From: Pseudomonas entomophila
GTDB taxonomy: Bacteria > Pseudomonadota > Gammaproteobacteria > Pseudomonadales > Pseudomonadaceae
Length of the DNA: 64,000 nucleotides
NCBI RefSeq assembly: GCF_018417595.1
Contig: NZ_CP070982.1
Location: 4,825,001-4,889,000 of the forward strand
Direction of reading: 5' to 3'
The notes below the pieces were generated by a model that did no database searches, was not told the DNA's origin, and saw only the letters and a program-made list of their open reading frames with translations. Numbering within the stretch: position 1 is the first letter of the stretch; the number at the start of each line of letters is the position of its first letter. Both the position numbers and the translations under genes were made by a program. Shown here piece after piece: positions 32,234-41,946 of the stretch.

Positions 32234-33478
32234 TTATCGCGCGACAGCCTCTTCCCCAGGCCGCCGGCCCACCACGAACCACAGCGGCCACAGCGCCAGG
32301 GCGCCCGCCACGCCCGCGCCCAGGGCAAAGTGCATCAAGCTCGCCCCCGCCCCGAGCATCGCCAGCACCGCGCCGCCCAGCCCCAGCAAGGCGATGGTGA
32401 TCATCCCCAGCATCGCCGATACCAGGCCCTTGCTCTGTTCGCTGGAGAACAGCGTCATGCGGTACAGCACCGCGTTGGCCACACCCAGGCCGAGGGCATA
32501 CAGCGACATCCCGGCCACCACGCTGGGTACCGTCGGCCAGAGCCAGGTCGCCAGGAGCATCAGGCCGAGGCCCGCCAGGTAAGGCAGGAGCGCACCCCGC
32601 ACCAGTGCAGGCAGCGGATAGCGATCGGCAATACGGTTGATGATCAGGTTGCCCAGGATCAGCCCGCCGAACACCGGCAGCTGCCACAAGGCGTATTCCA
32701 TCCTGCTCAGGCCCTCGTCGGTGATCAGCAGCACCGGCGACAGGCCGATCCAGCCGATCAGCGGCAGGCCCACCAGCCCCAGCGCCGCGCTGCCGGCAAC
32801 AAAGCGGCGGTTGGTCAGCAGCTGGCCGTAGCCGGCCAGCAAAGGCAGCAGGTGGATCGGCGTGAACGGCAGGCGCGAGCCGTCGCGGCGCTCCACCCCC
32901 AGGGTTTCAGGCATCAGCCGGTACAGCAGTACCCAGCACAACACCGCGCCTGCGGCAAACGCGACGAACAGCCAGCGCCAGTCCAGCCACTCCAGCAGCA
33001 AGGTACCGACCAATGGCCCCAGCAGTGGCGACAACAGGGCGATGTTGGCCAGCAGGGCCATCATGCGCACCGCGTCGGCCTCGCTGAATGCCTCGTTCAA
33101 CGCCGGGTAGCTGACCGTGACCACGAAGCCCAGGCCGATGCCTTGCAGCAGGCGCAGCAAGTTGAACAGGCCGATATCGTTCGCCCAGAAGGTCGCCAGG
33201 CAGGCCACCCCGAAGAGCACGCACCCCGACAACAGCAAGGGCCGTCGGCCAAAGCGGTCGGACAGCGGGCCGATCAGCCATTGCAGGACCACGCCGCCCA
33301 GCAGGTACAGGTTCAGGGCGTGGGGAATGTATTGAGGGCTGGCCTTGAGGTCGTCGACCACCACCGGCATGGCGGGCATGACCGCGTCGCTGGCCAGGTA
33401 GGTCAGCAACTCGAACAGCGCCAGGGTCAGGCCGAACAGCAAGGCGCGCAGGGGGGTGATGTACAGCAGAGGTTTCAT
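32234..33478 (-). CDS. MdfA-like multidrug efflux MFS transporter (DHA1 family)
   Basis: 414 residues, 12 helices. The first helix reads ALFELLTYLASDAVMPAM. Its Glu23 and Asp31 have the same eight-residue spacing as the two acidic residues (Glu26, Asp34) that couple protons and drugs in E. coli MdfA. The motif-A loop GPLSDRFGRRPLLL follows helix 2, and motif C (GPLVGTLL-like) lies in helix 5. Family membership is clear; drug range is not. No regulator gene is adjacent. ATG 33478 lacks a strong ribosome-binding site. Confidence 0.85.
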   Translation of the reverse strand: MKPLLYITPLRALLFGLTLALFELLTYLASDAVMPAMPVVVDDLKASPQYIPHALNLYLLGGVVLQWLIGPLSDRFGRRPLLLSGCVLFGVACLATFWANDIGLFNLLRLLQGIGLGFVVTVSYPALNEAFSEADAVRMMALLANIALLSPLLGPLVGTLLLEWLDWRWLFVAFAAGAVLCWVLLYRLMPETLGVERRDGSRLPFTPIHLLPLLAGYGQLLTNRRFVAGSAALGLVGLPLIGWIGLSPVLLITDEGLSRMEYALWQLPVFGGLILGNLIINRIADRYPLPALVRGALLPYLAGLGLMLLATWLWPTVPSVVAGMSLYALGLGVANAVLYRMTLFSSEQSKGLVSAMLGMITIALLGLGGAVLAMLGAGASLMHFALGAGVAGALALWPLWFVVGRRPGEEAVAR

Positions 33479-33567
33479 GATGGCTATCAGGTGTGAACAG
33501 TGGAGTCAGGGTATATGCCAGATCTGGCGGGCGGTTGGCTGTGAACAAATGTAATGGCCTGAAAAGC

Positions 33568-33624
33568 AGCGCGGGGCAAGCCCGCTCCCACGATGTCGGT
33601 GGGAGCGGGCTTGCCCCGCGCTGG
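33568..33624. repeat. Perfect 25-bp REP pair with 7-base loop
   Basis: CAGCGCGGGGCAAGCCCGCTCCCAC (33568-33592) and its exact reverse complement (33600-33624). This is the tightest REP hairpin in the window. It follows mscS on the minus strand and lies upstream of the MdfA-like gene. Confidence 0.85.
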
Positions 33625-33638
33625 AAAACGACGCGGTG

Positions 33639-34481
33639 TTACTGGACAGCGGCTTCCTGCACCACGCGAATCACCCGCTGCGGGAACGGAATGTCGATCC
33701 CTTCGGCCTTGAGCCGGTCGCGGGCATGTTCGTTGAGCATGAACAACACGTCCCAGTAATCCGGGGTCTTGACCCAAATACGCAGCGACACAGTGATAGA
33801 GCTGTCGCCCAGCGTCGATACCACCGCCTGCGGTGCCGGGTCCTGCAGCACACGCGGGTCCTGGGCCAATTCCAGCAGCACGTTGCGCGCCTTCTGCAGG
33901 TCGGCGTCATAATCCACACCCACGTCGAACACGACCTTGCGGGTCGGCTGGCGGTTGGCGTTGATGATGATGCCGTTGGACAGGCTGCCGTTGGGCAGGA
34001 TCACGGTCTTGTTGTCACCGGTGCGCACCACGGTGTGGAAGATCTGGATACTGTCCACGGTGCCCGCGATACCCTGGGCCTCGATCCAGTCGCCGATGCG
34101 GAACGGGCGGAATATGAGGATGAGCACGCCACCCGCAAAGTTCGCCAGGCTGCCCTGCAAAGCCAAAGCGAAGGTCAGACCGGCGGCACCGATAGCGGCG
34201 ACGAACGATGTGGTCGCGATGCCGATCATCGATGCCACGCTGACAACCAGCAGCACCTTCAGCGTGATATTCGCCAGCGTGCTGATAAACCCCTGCAAGG
34301 CTTGGTCAGTGCTGCGCATACCCACCAACTTGCCCAGGCGCGCGCTGACCTTGTTGACGAACCACCAGCCGATCGCCAGCGTCAGCAGCGCCAGCAACAC
34401 GCGGCTGCCATATTCCACGATCAACGGAATCCAGGTCTGCGATTGACGAACCAACTGATCGACTTCAGCGTTCAAATCCAT
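33639..34481 (-). CDS. mscS: Small-conductance mechanosensitive channel MscS
   Basis: 280 residues, three helices then a beta domain, close to E. coli MscS (286). The pore helix shows the Ala/Gly pattern AAIGAAGLTFALALQGSLANFAGG (about residues 93-116), followed by FRPFRIGDWIEAQG, the lining of the cytosolic vestibule, and the C-terminal alpha-beta domain. It opens in hypo-osmotic shock to release solutes. ATG 34481 follows AGGAGAAAAAT. It stands as a single gene downstream of yajQ on the same strand. Confidence 0.93.
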   Translation of the reverse strand: MDLNAEVDQLVRQSQTWIPLIVEYGSRVLLALLTLAIGWWFVNKVSARLGKLVGMRSTDQALQGFISTLANITLKVLLVVSVASMIGIATTSFVAAIGAAGLTFALALQGSLANFAGGVLILIFRPFRIGDWIEAQGIAGTVDSIQIFHTVVRTGDNKTVILPNGSLSNGIIINANRQPTRKVVFDVGVDYDADLQKARNVLLELAQDPRVLQDPAPQAVVSTLGDSSITVSLRIWVKTPDYWDVLFMLNEHARDRLKAEGIDIPFPQRVIRVVQEAAVQ

Positions 34482-34538
34482 ATTTTTCTCCTGATGCCGA
34501 GCGGCACGTGCACAGTGAAGCAGGTCGCTAAACGAAAG

Positions 34539-34588
34539 CGGCCCGGGACCCGATGGACATCACTACGCCATCAAGGTTCCGGGCCGGC
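34539..34588 (-). terminator. Long imperfect hairpin downstream of yajQ
   Basis: GCGGCCCGGGACCCGATGG and CCATCAAGGTTCCGGGCCGGC pair with a few mismatches over an 11-base loop. Read on the minus strand it is followed by CTTTCGTTT, so a modest terminator after yajQ is likely. Confidence 0.55.
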
Positions 34589-34592
34589 GCGA

Positions 34593-35078
34593 TCAATCGC
34601 GGAAGTTGTTGAACTGCAGCGGCATGTCGAATTCCTTGGTGCGCAGCAGAGCGATGGCTTCCTGCAGGTCGTCACGCTTCTTGCCGGTCACACGCACCTG
34701 CTCGCCCTGGATGGCGGCCTGCACCTTGAGCTTGCCGTCCTTGATGGTGGCGACGATCTTCTTGGCCAGGTCCTTGTCGATGCCTTCGCGGAATTTGGCT
34801 TCTTGCTTCTTTTCCTTGCCCGAAGCATAGGGGTCCTTGGTTTCCAGGCACTTGACGTCGATCTTGCGCTTGACCAGCGCCAGGCGCAGGATTTCCAGCA
34901 TCGCTTCGAGCTGGAACTCCTCTTCGGCGGTCAGCAGCACGGTCTGCTCTTTGTCCTTGAACTCGAAGGTGCCCTTGCCCTTGAGGTCGTAGCGGCGATC
35001 GAGATCCTTGATGGCGTTGTCGACAGCGTTCTGCACTTCGTGCTTGTCCAGTTCCGATACCACGTCGAACGAAGGCAT
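34593..35078 (-). CDS. yajQ: YajQ-family nucleotide-binding protein (c-di-GMP effector type)
   Basis: 161 residues, the exact family length, starting [22 protein letters not shown] and containing [21 protein letters not shown] and [23 protein letters not shown] Xanthomonas homologue binds c-di-GMP and acts with a transcription factor. Other YajQ proteins bind nucleotides or tRNA in vitro. GGAGAACACCC precedes ATG. It is divergent from panE with a 99-bp gap containing the TTATAATG-like sequence at 35155-35162, read on the minus strand as CATTATAA; promoter roles there are uncertain. Confidence 0.93.
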   Translation of the reverse strand: MPSFDVVSELDKHEVQNAVDNAIKDLDRRYDLKGKGTFEFKDKEQTVLLTAEEEFQLEAMLEILRLALVKRKIDVKCLETKDPYASGKEKKQEAKFREGIDKDLAKKIVATIKDGKLKVQAAIQGEQVRVTGKKRDDLQEAIALLRTKEFDMPLQFNNFRD

Positions 35079-35135
35079 GGGTGTTCTCCAGAAAAGAAAG
35101 CGCGCTCGTCTGAAGATGGAGCGCGTCGGGTTTGA

Positions 35136-36095
<960 letters not shown>

Positions 36096-36114
36096 TGCCA
36101 ACCACCCAACGGAG

Positions 36115-38154
36115 ATGGAAACCGCCTTGTCCATGACCCTGCGCCAACGCCTGGACAACCTCCCGGTCGGGCAGAAACTGCTGGCGGCCTTGCTGGTGCT
36201 GCTGGTCACCATCCTGCTGGTGGCCAACCTGGCGTTCATCAGTGCCGCCTACTGGATCACCCAGGACAGCATGGCGCCGCAGGCCCTGCAGACCATCGGC
36301 AAGCTGGTGTCCAACCCGCAGCTGTCCTCGCAGGCCGGGGACTCGCCAGACACCGCAAACGCACTGCTCAAGGAACTCGACAGCTACTCGCAGCTGCGCG
36401 CCGCGGCCATCTATGCCAGTGATGGCCGCCTGCTTGCACAGCTTCAGCACGGCGACACGCTCACCCTGCCCAAGCGCTTTCGCAACATCGACGGCTGGCG
36501 GCTCATGGAGTTTCGCAGTACCCAGCTGATCCGCCTGCCCCGCGACGGCGGCCCGCCCGCGCACCTGCTGCTGGTGGCCAGCAGCGAACTGCCCACCGCG
36601 TTCTATACCGGCACCCTGTCGGCCAGCCTGGCCATCCTGGTGTTCAGCGTGCTGCTGTGGCTGGTCATCGCCCGCCAGATCAAGCGCCTGATCACCCTGC
36701 CGATCAACCGCCTCGAGGAGCTGACGCGCCAGGTCACCCGCGAAGAGAGCTACGCCCTGCGCGCCAAGCGTGGCAATGACGACGAGATCGGCAGCCTGGC
36801 CGAGGCGTTCAACACCATGCTCTCGCGCATCGAAGCTCGCGAGCAGCAGCTCAAGCGCACCCGTGACGAATTCCAGTCAGCCTACGACCAGGCCCAGGGC
36901 CTGGCCGAGGAAACCCGCCATACCAACCGCAAGCTGGAGCTGGAAGTCCAGGTGCGCAGCAAGATCGAGAAAAAGCTCACGGGTTTCCAGAACTACCTCA
37001 ACAGCATCATCGACTCCATGCCCTCGGCACTGATCGCCCTCGACGAGCAGCTCTATGTCACCCAATGGAACCATGAAGCCACGGTGCTTTCCGGCACCCC
37101 CCTGGACGAAGCGCTGAACCAGCCGATCTTCCTCGCCTTCGAGCCCCTCAAGCCGTTCCTGCCGCAACTGAAGGAGAGCGTGGAGAAACACCGGGTGGCG
37201 AAGATCGAACGGATCACCTGGCCCAAGGACGAAGACCTGCGCCACTACGCCCTGACCTTCTACCCGCTGACCGGCGGCGGCGGACGCGGCGTGGTGATCC
37301 GTATCGACGACATCACCCAGCGCCTGTCCCTGGAAGAGATGATGGTGCAGTCGGAGAAGATGCTCTCGGTCGGCGGGCTGGCCGCGGGCATGGCCCACGA
37401 GATCAACAACCCGCTGGGGGCGATCCTGCACAACGTGCAGAACATCCGCAGACGCCTGTCACCGGAGCTTGCGCGCAACCAGGAACAGGCCGCCGAACTG
37501 GGTATCGACCTGCCAAGCGTGAACCGCTACCTGGACAGCCGCGAAGTGCCGCAACTGCTCGATGGCATCCAGCAGGCCGGCGCGCGGGCGGCGAAGATCG
37601 TCACCCACATGCTCAGCTTCAGCCGCCGCAGCAACCGCCAGCTGGTGCCCTGCGAGCTGCCGGCGCTGATCGACCAGGCGGTGGAGATCGCCAGCAACGA
37701 CTTCGACCTGACCATCGGTTTCGACTTCAAGGGCCAGGCCATCGTCCGCCAGTTCGACCCGACACTCGGGCCGGTGCCCTGCACCGCCAACGAGCTCGAA
37801 CAGGTGCTGCTCAACCTGCTGAAGAACGCCGCCCAGGCCATCCACCAGCGCCCGCAGCCCAGCGAGCCCGGGCGGATCATCCTGCGCACCCGGCTCAACC
37901 CGCCGTGGGCGGAAATCCAGGTCGAGGACAACGGCATCGGCATGCCCGAGGCGGTGCGCAAGCGCACCTTCGAACCCTTCTTCACCACCAAGGAGATCGG
38001 CCAGGGCACGGGGCTGGGGCTGTCGGTCTCTTACTTCATCATCACCAACAACCACAAGGGGCAGATGGAGGTGCAGTCCACACCCGGCCAGGGCACCTGC
38101 TTCACCCTACGCCTACCCCTCGGCCAGCCGGCCGCCAGCAAGACGGAGGCATGA
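36115..38154 (+). CDS. Orphan membrane sensor histidine kinase (HAMP-PAS-HisKA-HATPase)
   Basis: 679 residues in the longest form: helix 1 (about 22-45), periplasmic domain (46-160), helix 2 (165-187), HAMP (188-240), coiled coil (245-295), PAS (297-400), H-box GMAHEINNPLGA with His428, and a HATPase domain (N-box ELEQVLLNLLKNAAQA, G1 VEDNGIGMP, G2 GQGTGLGLSVS). The kinase class is the NtrB/AtoS-like type with AHEINNPL. Start choice is open: ATG 36115 directly follows GGAG and is too close, while TTG 36127 or ATG 36133 (MTLRQRLDNLPVGQK) fit homologues better. No response regulator is adjacent. Confidence 0.88.
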   Translation: METALSMTLRQRLDNLPVGQKLLAALLVLLVTILLVANLAFISAAYWITQDSMAPQALQTIGKLVSNPQLSSQAGDSPDTANALLKELDSYSQLRAAAIYASDGRLLAQLQHGDTLTLPKRFRNIDGWRLMEFRSTQLIRLPRDGGPPAHLLLVASSELPTAFYTGTLSASLAILVFSVLLWLVIARQIKRLITLPINRLEELTRQVTREESYALRAKRGNDDEIGSLAEAFNTMLSRIEAREQQLKRTRDEFQSAYDQAQGLAEETRHTNRKLELEVQVRSKIEKKLTGFQNYLNSIIDSMPSALIALDEQLYVTQWNHEATVLSGTPLDEALNQPIFLAFEPLKPFLPQLKESVEKHRVAKIERITWPKDEDLRHYALTFYPLTGGGGRGVVIRIDDITQRLSLEEMMVQSEKMLSVGGLAAGMAHEINNPLGAILHNVQNIRRRLSPELARNQEQAAELGIDLPSVNRYLDSREVPQLLDGIQQAGARAAKIVTHMLSFSRRSNRQLVPCELPALIDQAVEIASNDFDLTIGFDFKGQAIVRQFDPTLGPVPCTANELEQVLLNLLKNAAQAIHQRPQPSEPGRIILRTRLNPPWAEIQVEDNGIGMPEAVRKRTFEPFFTTKEIGQGTGLGLSVSYFIITNNHKGQMEVQSTPGQGTCFTLRLPLGQPAASKTEA

Positions 38155-38155
38155 C

Positions 38156-38716
38156 ATGGGCTATCGCCTGTCGAAGATCTACACCCGCACCGGGGACAAA
38201 GGTGAAACAGGACTGGGCGATGGCCGCCGGGTGCCCAAGGACCATCCCCGCATCGAGGCGATCGGCGAGGTGGACAGCCTCAACAGCCAGCTGGGGGTGC
38301 TGCTGGCGGGGCTGTCCGACGCGGGTCTGGCTGAGGTGTTCGAGGTACTGGCGCCCTGCCAGCACCGTTTGTTCGACCTCGGGGGCGAGCTGGCGATGCC
38401 CAGTTATCAGGCACTGAATGTCGTGGAAGTCGAACGACTGGAAGCGGCCATCGATTTATGGAACGCAGAATTGGGGCCGCTGAAGAACTTCATCCTGCCC
38501 AGTGGTTCGGCGCTGGTGGCCCAGGCCCATGTGTGCCGAAGCCAGGCGCGGGCCGCGGAACGGCGCTGCCAGCAGTTGAATGCCGTGGAGCCGTTGGAGG
38601 GCGTCGGGTTGGCGTACATCAACCGGCTGTCGGACCTGCTGTTCGTGGCGGCGCGGATCATCGGCCGCCGACAAGGGGTGGCCGAAGTGCTGTGGCAGCC
38701 CGCCGGAAAACCATAA
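38156..38716 (+). CDS. Cob(I)alamin adenosyltransferase, PduO type
   Basis: 186 residues forming the five-helix bundle of the PduO-type ATR enzyme, which makes adenosylcobalamin from cob(I)alamin and ATP. The N-terminal ATP loop KIYTRTGDKGETGLGDGRRVPK (residues 7-28) and the helical block INRLSDLLFVAARIIG (about 157-172) are conserved. Its ATG starts one base after the kinase stop (TGACATG), so it is translated with the kinase. Why a sensor kinase and a B12 enzyme share an operon is unclear; synteny with other pseudomonads suggests it is conserved. Confidence 0.92.
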   Translation: MGYRLSKIYTRTGDKGETGLGDGRRVPKDHPRIEAIGEVDSLNSQLGVLLAGLSDAGLAEVFEVLAPCQHRLFDLGGELAMPSYQALNVVEVERLEAAIDLWNAELGPLKNFILPSGSALVAQAHVCRSQARAAERRCQQLNAVEPLEGVGLAYINRLSDLLFVAARIIGRRQGVAEVLWQPAGKP

Positions 38717-38724
38717 GCCTGGAG

Positions 38725-38812
38725 CCTGTGGGAGCGGGTTTACCCGCGAACAAGGGCGAGGCCCTTGCCATTCACCGCGGTGGCTGATTCGCGGGTAAAC
38801 CCGCTCCCACAG
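38725..38812. repeat. REP pair after the adenosyltransferase gene
   Basis: Arms 38725-38750 and 38788-38812 with the cgggtttacccgcgaa / ttcgcgggtaaacccg core. The loop contains AAGGGCGAGGCCCTT. It lies between convergent genes and nearly abuts the mutT stop. Confidence 0.85.
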
Positions 38813-38824
38813 CCAGGCATGGCT

Positions 38825-39769
38825 TCAGGCTACAGGCCAGAACGCCCGGATACCGGCAACACCCTGGGCACCAACCTCCCAGGCCTGCTCTCGCTCACCC
38901 GGCCCAACACCGCCCAGCAGGAAGACCGGGTGACTGAACTCGGTGATCAACCGCTGCGCCTCACCCCACCCCAGCGGCGTGGCATCGGGATGTGTCTGGG
39001 TCGCCTGCACTGGCGACAGGGTGACGAAGTCCACCCCCATCTGCTCGGCCAGCGCCAGCTCCTCGGCGTTGTGGCAGGATGCCGCCAGCCAGCGTTCCTT
39101 CGGGAACGGCCGGCCCTTCGCGGCATACTTGCGCAACTGCGCGGCGGTCAGGTGCCAACCCGCCGACGGGAAGTCGCCCAGCCACTCCAACGGCCCCTTG
39201 AGCATCAGTTGTGCCTTGCCCGCACACAGCCCGACCGCGTCCACCGCGACATCGCGGTACTTGGGGTCGTACATGTCGGGGGCGCGCAGCTGGATCAGCC
39301 TGATCCCGCTGGCCACCGCCTTCTGGATGCCCTTGAGCAGCTGCGGCACCTCCAGGCCATCCGGCGTGATCAGGTACTGATCAGGCAGGCGCGCCGCGGC
39401 GACGATGGGCTTGTTGGCCTCGGGGAACTCGTACTGGCCCAGGTCACGCGGCGCTACCCAGGCCAGCGGCTGGCCCTCGGCACCATGGGGTTCTCCGGTG
39501 AAGGCGTCAACTTCGCGCACATCCAGCAGCACCTGCTTGTCCGGATAGTCGTGGCTGACCTTGATCAACGGCCGTGAACGCGTGACCTCGATACCCAGCT
39601 CCTCGCGCAACTCGCGGGCCAGCGCCGCCTCGACGCCCTCGCCGTCCTCGACCTTGCCACCCGGGAACTCCCACAGGCCGCCCTGGTGTTGCGTGTCAGC
39701 GCGACGGGCGATGAGGATACGGCCGTCAGTGCCACGAATGACCGCGGCAACCACATGAATCCGCTTCAC
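38825..39769 (-). CDS. mutT: Nudix hydrolase (MutT) fused to a thiamine-phosphate-synthase-like domain
   Basis: 314 residues. The N-terminal domain (about 1-130) is a MutT-type 8-oxo-dGTPase with a perfect Nudix box (G38 x5 E44 x7 R52-E53-L54-x-E56-E57-x-G59-I60). The C-terminal domain (about 135-314) is ThiE/TenI-like (IRLIQLRAPDM, LAASCHNAEELALAEQMGVDFVTLSPV, GGVGPGEREQAWEVGAQGVAGIRAFW). It lacks proof of thiamine activity; a TenI-like or degenerate role is possible. Fusions of this kind are conserved in pseudomonads. ATG overlaps the GST stop by four bases. Confidence 0.9.
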   Translation of the reverse strand: MKRIHVVAAVIRGTDGRILIARRADTQHQGGLWEFPGGKVEDGEGVEAALARELREELGIEVTRSRPLIKVSHDYPDKQVLLDVREVDAFTGEPHGAEGQPLAWVAPRDLGQYEFPEANKPIVAAARLPDQYLITPDGLEVPQLLKGIQKAVASGIRLIQLRAPDMYDPKYRDVAVDAVGLCAGKAQLMLKGPLEWLGDFPSAGWHLTAAQLRKYAAKGRPFPKERWLAASCHNAEELALAEQMGVDFVTLSPVQATQTHPDATPLGWGEAQRLITEFSHPVFLLGGVGPGEREQAWEVGAQGVAGIRAFWPVA

Positions 39770-40398
39770 CCTTCACGCTCCGCCAGGCCAGCCGTCTGCC
39801 AAGCCTGGAACGCAGGCCATTGATAGATGGTTTCGATGTAGGCGGCCGCCGCGGCCGGTACTTCGACACGGTAGGTACGCAGGCGTACGGCCACCGGGGC
39901 GAAGAAGGCATCGGCCAGGGTCGGCCGGCCGAACAGGAACGAGCCGCTGTCCTTGGCCACCAGGCGGCATTCGTTCCACAAGGCAACGATGCGGTCGATA
40001 TCGACCTGCACGTCCAGTGGCACCTCATCCAGCGCCTGGTCGCGCGACAGGTCGAAAGGCATCGCGCCGCGCAAGGCGAAGAAGCCGCTGTGCATCTGCG
40101 CGCAGGCCGAACGGGCCTGGGCACGGGCGGCAACATCCTCGGGCCAGAGCCTGGCCTCGGGGTATTGCTCGTTGAGGAATTCGGCGATGGCCAGGGAGTC
40201 GGCGATCACGCCATGCTCGGTCTTGAGCAAGGGCACCTTGCCAGTGGCCGAGAACGCGAGGAGGCGCTGGCGGGTGTCTGGCTGGTTGAGCTTGACCAGG
40301 GTTTCTTCGTAGGGGGCGCCGGCCAGTTCGAGGGCCAGGGCGCCGCGTAGCGACCAGGAGGAATACAACTTGTCGCCGATGATCAGGTGGTAGCTCAT
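39766..40398 (-). CDS. Glutathione S-transferase family protein
   Basis: 210 residues: a thioredoxin-like N-terminal domain (1-80, IIGDKLYSSWSLRGALALELAGAPYEE, then VPLLKTEHGVIADSLAIAEFLNE with the glutathione-binding DS pair) and an all-helical C-terminal domain (90-205). The SSWS segment near residues 13-16 offers the catalytic Ser. The substrate is unknown. It shares an ATGA overlap with the downstream mutT-thiE gene, so the two are translated together. Confidence 0.88.
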   Translation of the reverse strand: MSYHLIIGDKLYSSWSLRGALALELAGAPYEETLVKLNQPDTRQRLLAFSATGKVPLLKTEHGVIADSLAIAEFLNEQYPEARLWPEDVAARAQARSACAQMHSGFFALRGAMPFDLSRDQALDEVPLDVQVDIDRIVALWNECRLVAKDSGSFLFGRPTLADAFFAPVAVRLRTYRVEVPAAAAAYIETIYQWPAFQAWQTAGLAEREG

Positions 40399-40441
40399 GA
40401 AGCTGCTCCATCAGGTTCGGATACGAGGGGCTGCTGCACAG

Positions 40442-40500
40442 CCTTCGCCGGCAAGCAGGCCCCTACAGAACCTGTGGGAGCGGGCTTGCCCGCGAAAGGG
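40442..40500. repeat. REP-type repeat upstream of the GST gene
   Basis: An imperfect pair: CCTTCGCCGGCAAGCAGGCC...(from 40442) and CCTGTGGGAGCGGGCTTGCC...(40471-40500). The right arm alone also folds (GCGGGC-TT-GCCCGC). It ends seven bases before the argJ stop. Confidence 0.7.
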
Positions 40501-40507
40501 CTGTCAA

Positions 40508-41725
40508 TCAGGTACGGTATTCAGCGTTGATCTTCACGTACTCGTGGGACAGGTCGGTGGTCCAGATGGTTTCGCTGCACTGGCCACGGCCCAGCTCGAT
40601 GCGGATGGTGATCTCTTCCTGGGCCATCACCGCCGAGCCCTGCTCCTCGGTATAGCTCGGGCTGCGGCCGCCTTTGCTCGCGATGCAGACGTTGTCCAGG
40701 TACACGTCGATCAGGCTGACATCCAGCGCCGGCACACCGGCACGACCGACAGCGGCGAGGATGCGACCCCAGTTGGGGTCGGAGGCGAACAGCGCGGTCT
40801 TGATCAGCGGCGAGTGCGCCACGGCGTAGCCGACGTCCAGGCATTCCTGGTGATTGCCGCCGCCGTTGACCTGCACGGTGACGAACTTGGTCGCGCCCTC
40901 ACCGTCACGGACGATGGCCTGGGCCACTTCCATGCACACCTCGAACACCGCCTTCTTCAGCGCTTCGAACAACGCACCGCTGGCCTCGGTAACCTCAGGC
41001 ACGTCGGCCTTGCCGGTGGCGATCAGCATGCAGCAATCGTTGGTCGAGGTGTCGCCGTCGATGGTGATGCGGTTGAACGACTTGTTGGCACCGTCGAGCA
41101 TCAGGTCCTTGAGCACCGCAGGTGCGACCTTGGCGTCGGTGGCGATGTAACCCAGCATGGTGGCCATGTTCGGGCGGATCATGCCGGCACCCTTGCTGAT
41201 GCCAGTGACGGTGATGGTCTTGCCATCGAACTGGAACTGACGGCTGGCGCCCTTGGGCAGGGTGTCGGTGGTCATGATGCCGGTGGCGGCTTCGGCCCAG
41301 TGGTTCTCGGACAGATTGTCCAGGGCGGCCTGCAGCGCGCCTTCGATCTTCTCGACCGGCAGCGGCTCGCCAATCACGCCGGTGGAGAACGGCAGCACCG
41401 ATTCAGCGGGCACGCCGGCCAGCTCGGCGAGTTTGGCGCAAGTACGCTCGGCCGCGGCCAGGCCTGGCGCGCCGGTACCGGCGTTGGCATTACCCGTGTT
41501 GGTCAGCAGGTAGCGCACGGTGCCCTGCACGCGCTGCTTGGAGAGGATCACCGGGGCGGCGCAGAAGGCGTTCAGGGTGAACACGCCAGCGACGCTGGAG
41601 CCTTCGGCACAGCGCATCACCACCACGTCCTTGCGCCCGGGGCGCTTGATGCCCGCCGAGGCGATACCGAGTTCGAAACCGGGAACCGGGTGCAGGGTGG
41701 GCAGGGGACCAAGACCAACAGCCAT
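40508..41725 (-). CDS. argJ: Bifunctional ornithine/glutamate N-acetyltransferase
   Basis: 405 residues. ArgJ regenerates N-acetylglutamate from N-acetylornithine and, in the bifunctional type, also uses acetyl-CoA. The precursor cuts itself at Ala188/Thr189 within [17 protein letters not shown], Thr189 becoming the nucleophile of the beta chain. The C-terminal NAEYRT end is typical. It is monocistronic here and unlinked to other arg genes. ATG 41725 is preceded by AGGAGCGCTCTA on the coding strand. Confidence 0.95.
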   Translation of the reverse strand: MAVGLGPLPTLHPVPGFELGIASAGIKRPGRKDVVVMRCAEGSSVAGVFTLNAFCAAPVILSKQRVQGTVRYLLTNTGNANAGTGAPGLAAAERTCAKLAELAGVPAESVLPFSTGVIGEPLPVEKIEGALQAALDNLSENHWAEAATGIMTTDTLPKGASRQFQFDGKTITVTGISKGAGMIRPNMATMLGYIATDAKVAPAVLKDLMLDGANKSFNRITIDGDTSTNDCCMLIATGKADVPEVTEASGALFEALKKAVFEVCMEVAQAIVRDGEGATKFVTVQVNGGGNHQECLDVGYAVAHSPLIKTALFASDPNWGRILAAVGRAGVPALDVSLIDVYLDNVCIASKGGRSPSYTEEQGSAVMAQEEITIRIELGRGQCSETIWTTDLSHEYVKINAEYRT

Positions 41726-41822
41726 TAGAGCGCTCCTATGGAAAACAAGGGATGTGACGACGTCGGACGATCTTAATGTCGGCCGGTTACCTGAGGGAAG
41801 AGCGGGGGCCGCTGCGCAGCCC

Positions 41823-41906
41823 TTCGCGGCACAAGGCCGCTCCTGCAGGGGCTGCGTGGCTCTTGAGCCAAGCGCTGTACCTGTGGGAGCGGCCTTGTGT
41901 CGCGAA
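41823..41906. repeat. REP pair between argJ and secA (ACAAGGCCGC subtype)
   Basis: Arms 41823-41849 (ttcgcggcacaaggccgctc...) and 41880-41906 (its reverse complement, with two mismatches). Outside the arms GGGCCGC-like sequences extend the symmetry to about 41806-41924. It is the same subtype as 14469-14550. Confidence 0.83.
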
Positions 41907-41946
41907 AGGGCCGCAACGCGGCCCCTCGGATGTCACGTGGGGTCGA

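Noticed and set aside
33568..33624. The perfect 25-bp hairpin after mscS as a classical terminator
   Set aside because: No T-run follows on either strand and the sequence is a clear REP pair, although it may still affect transcript ends.
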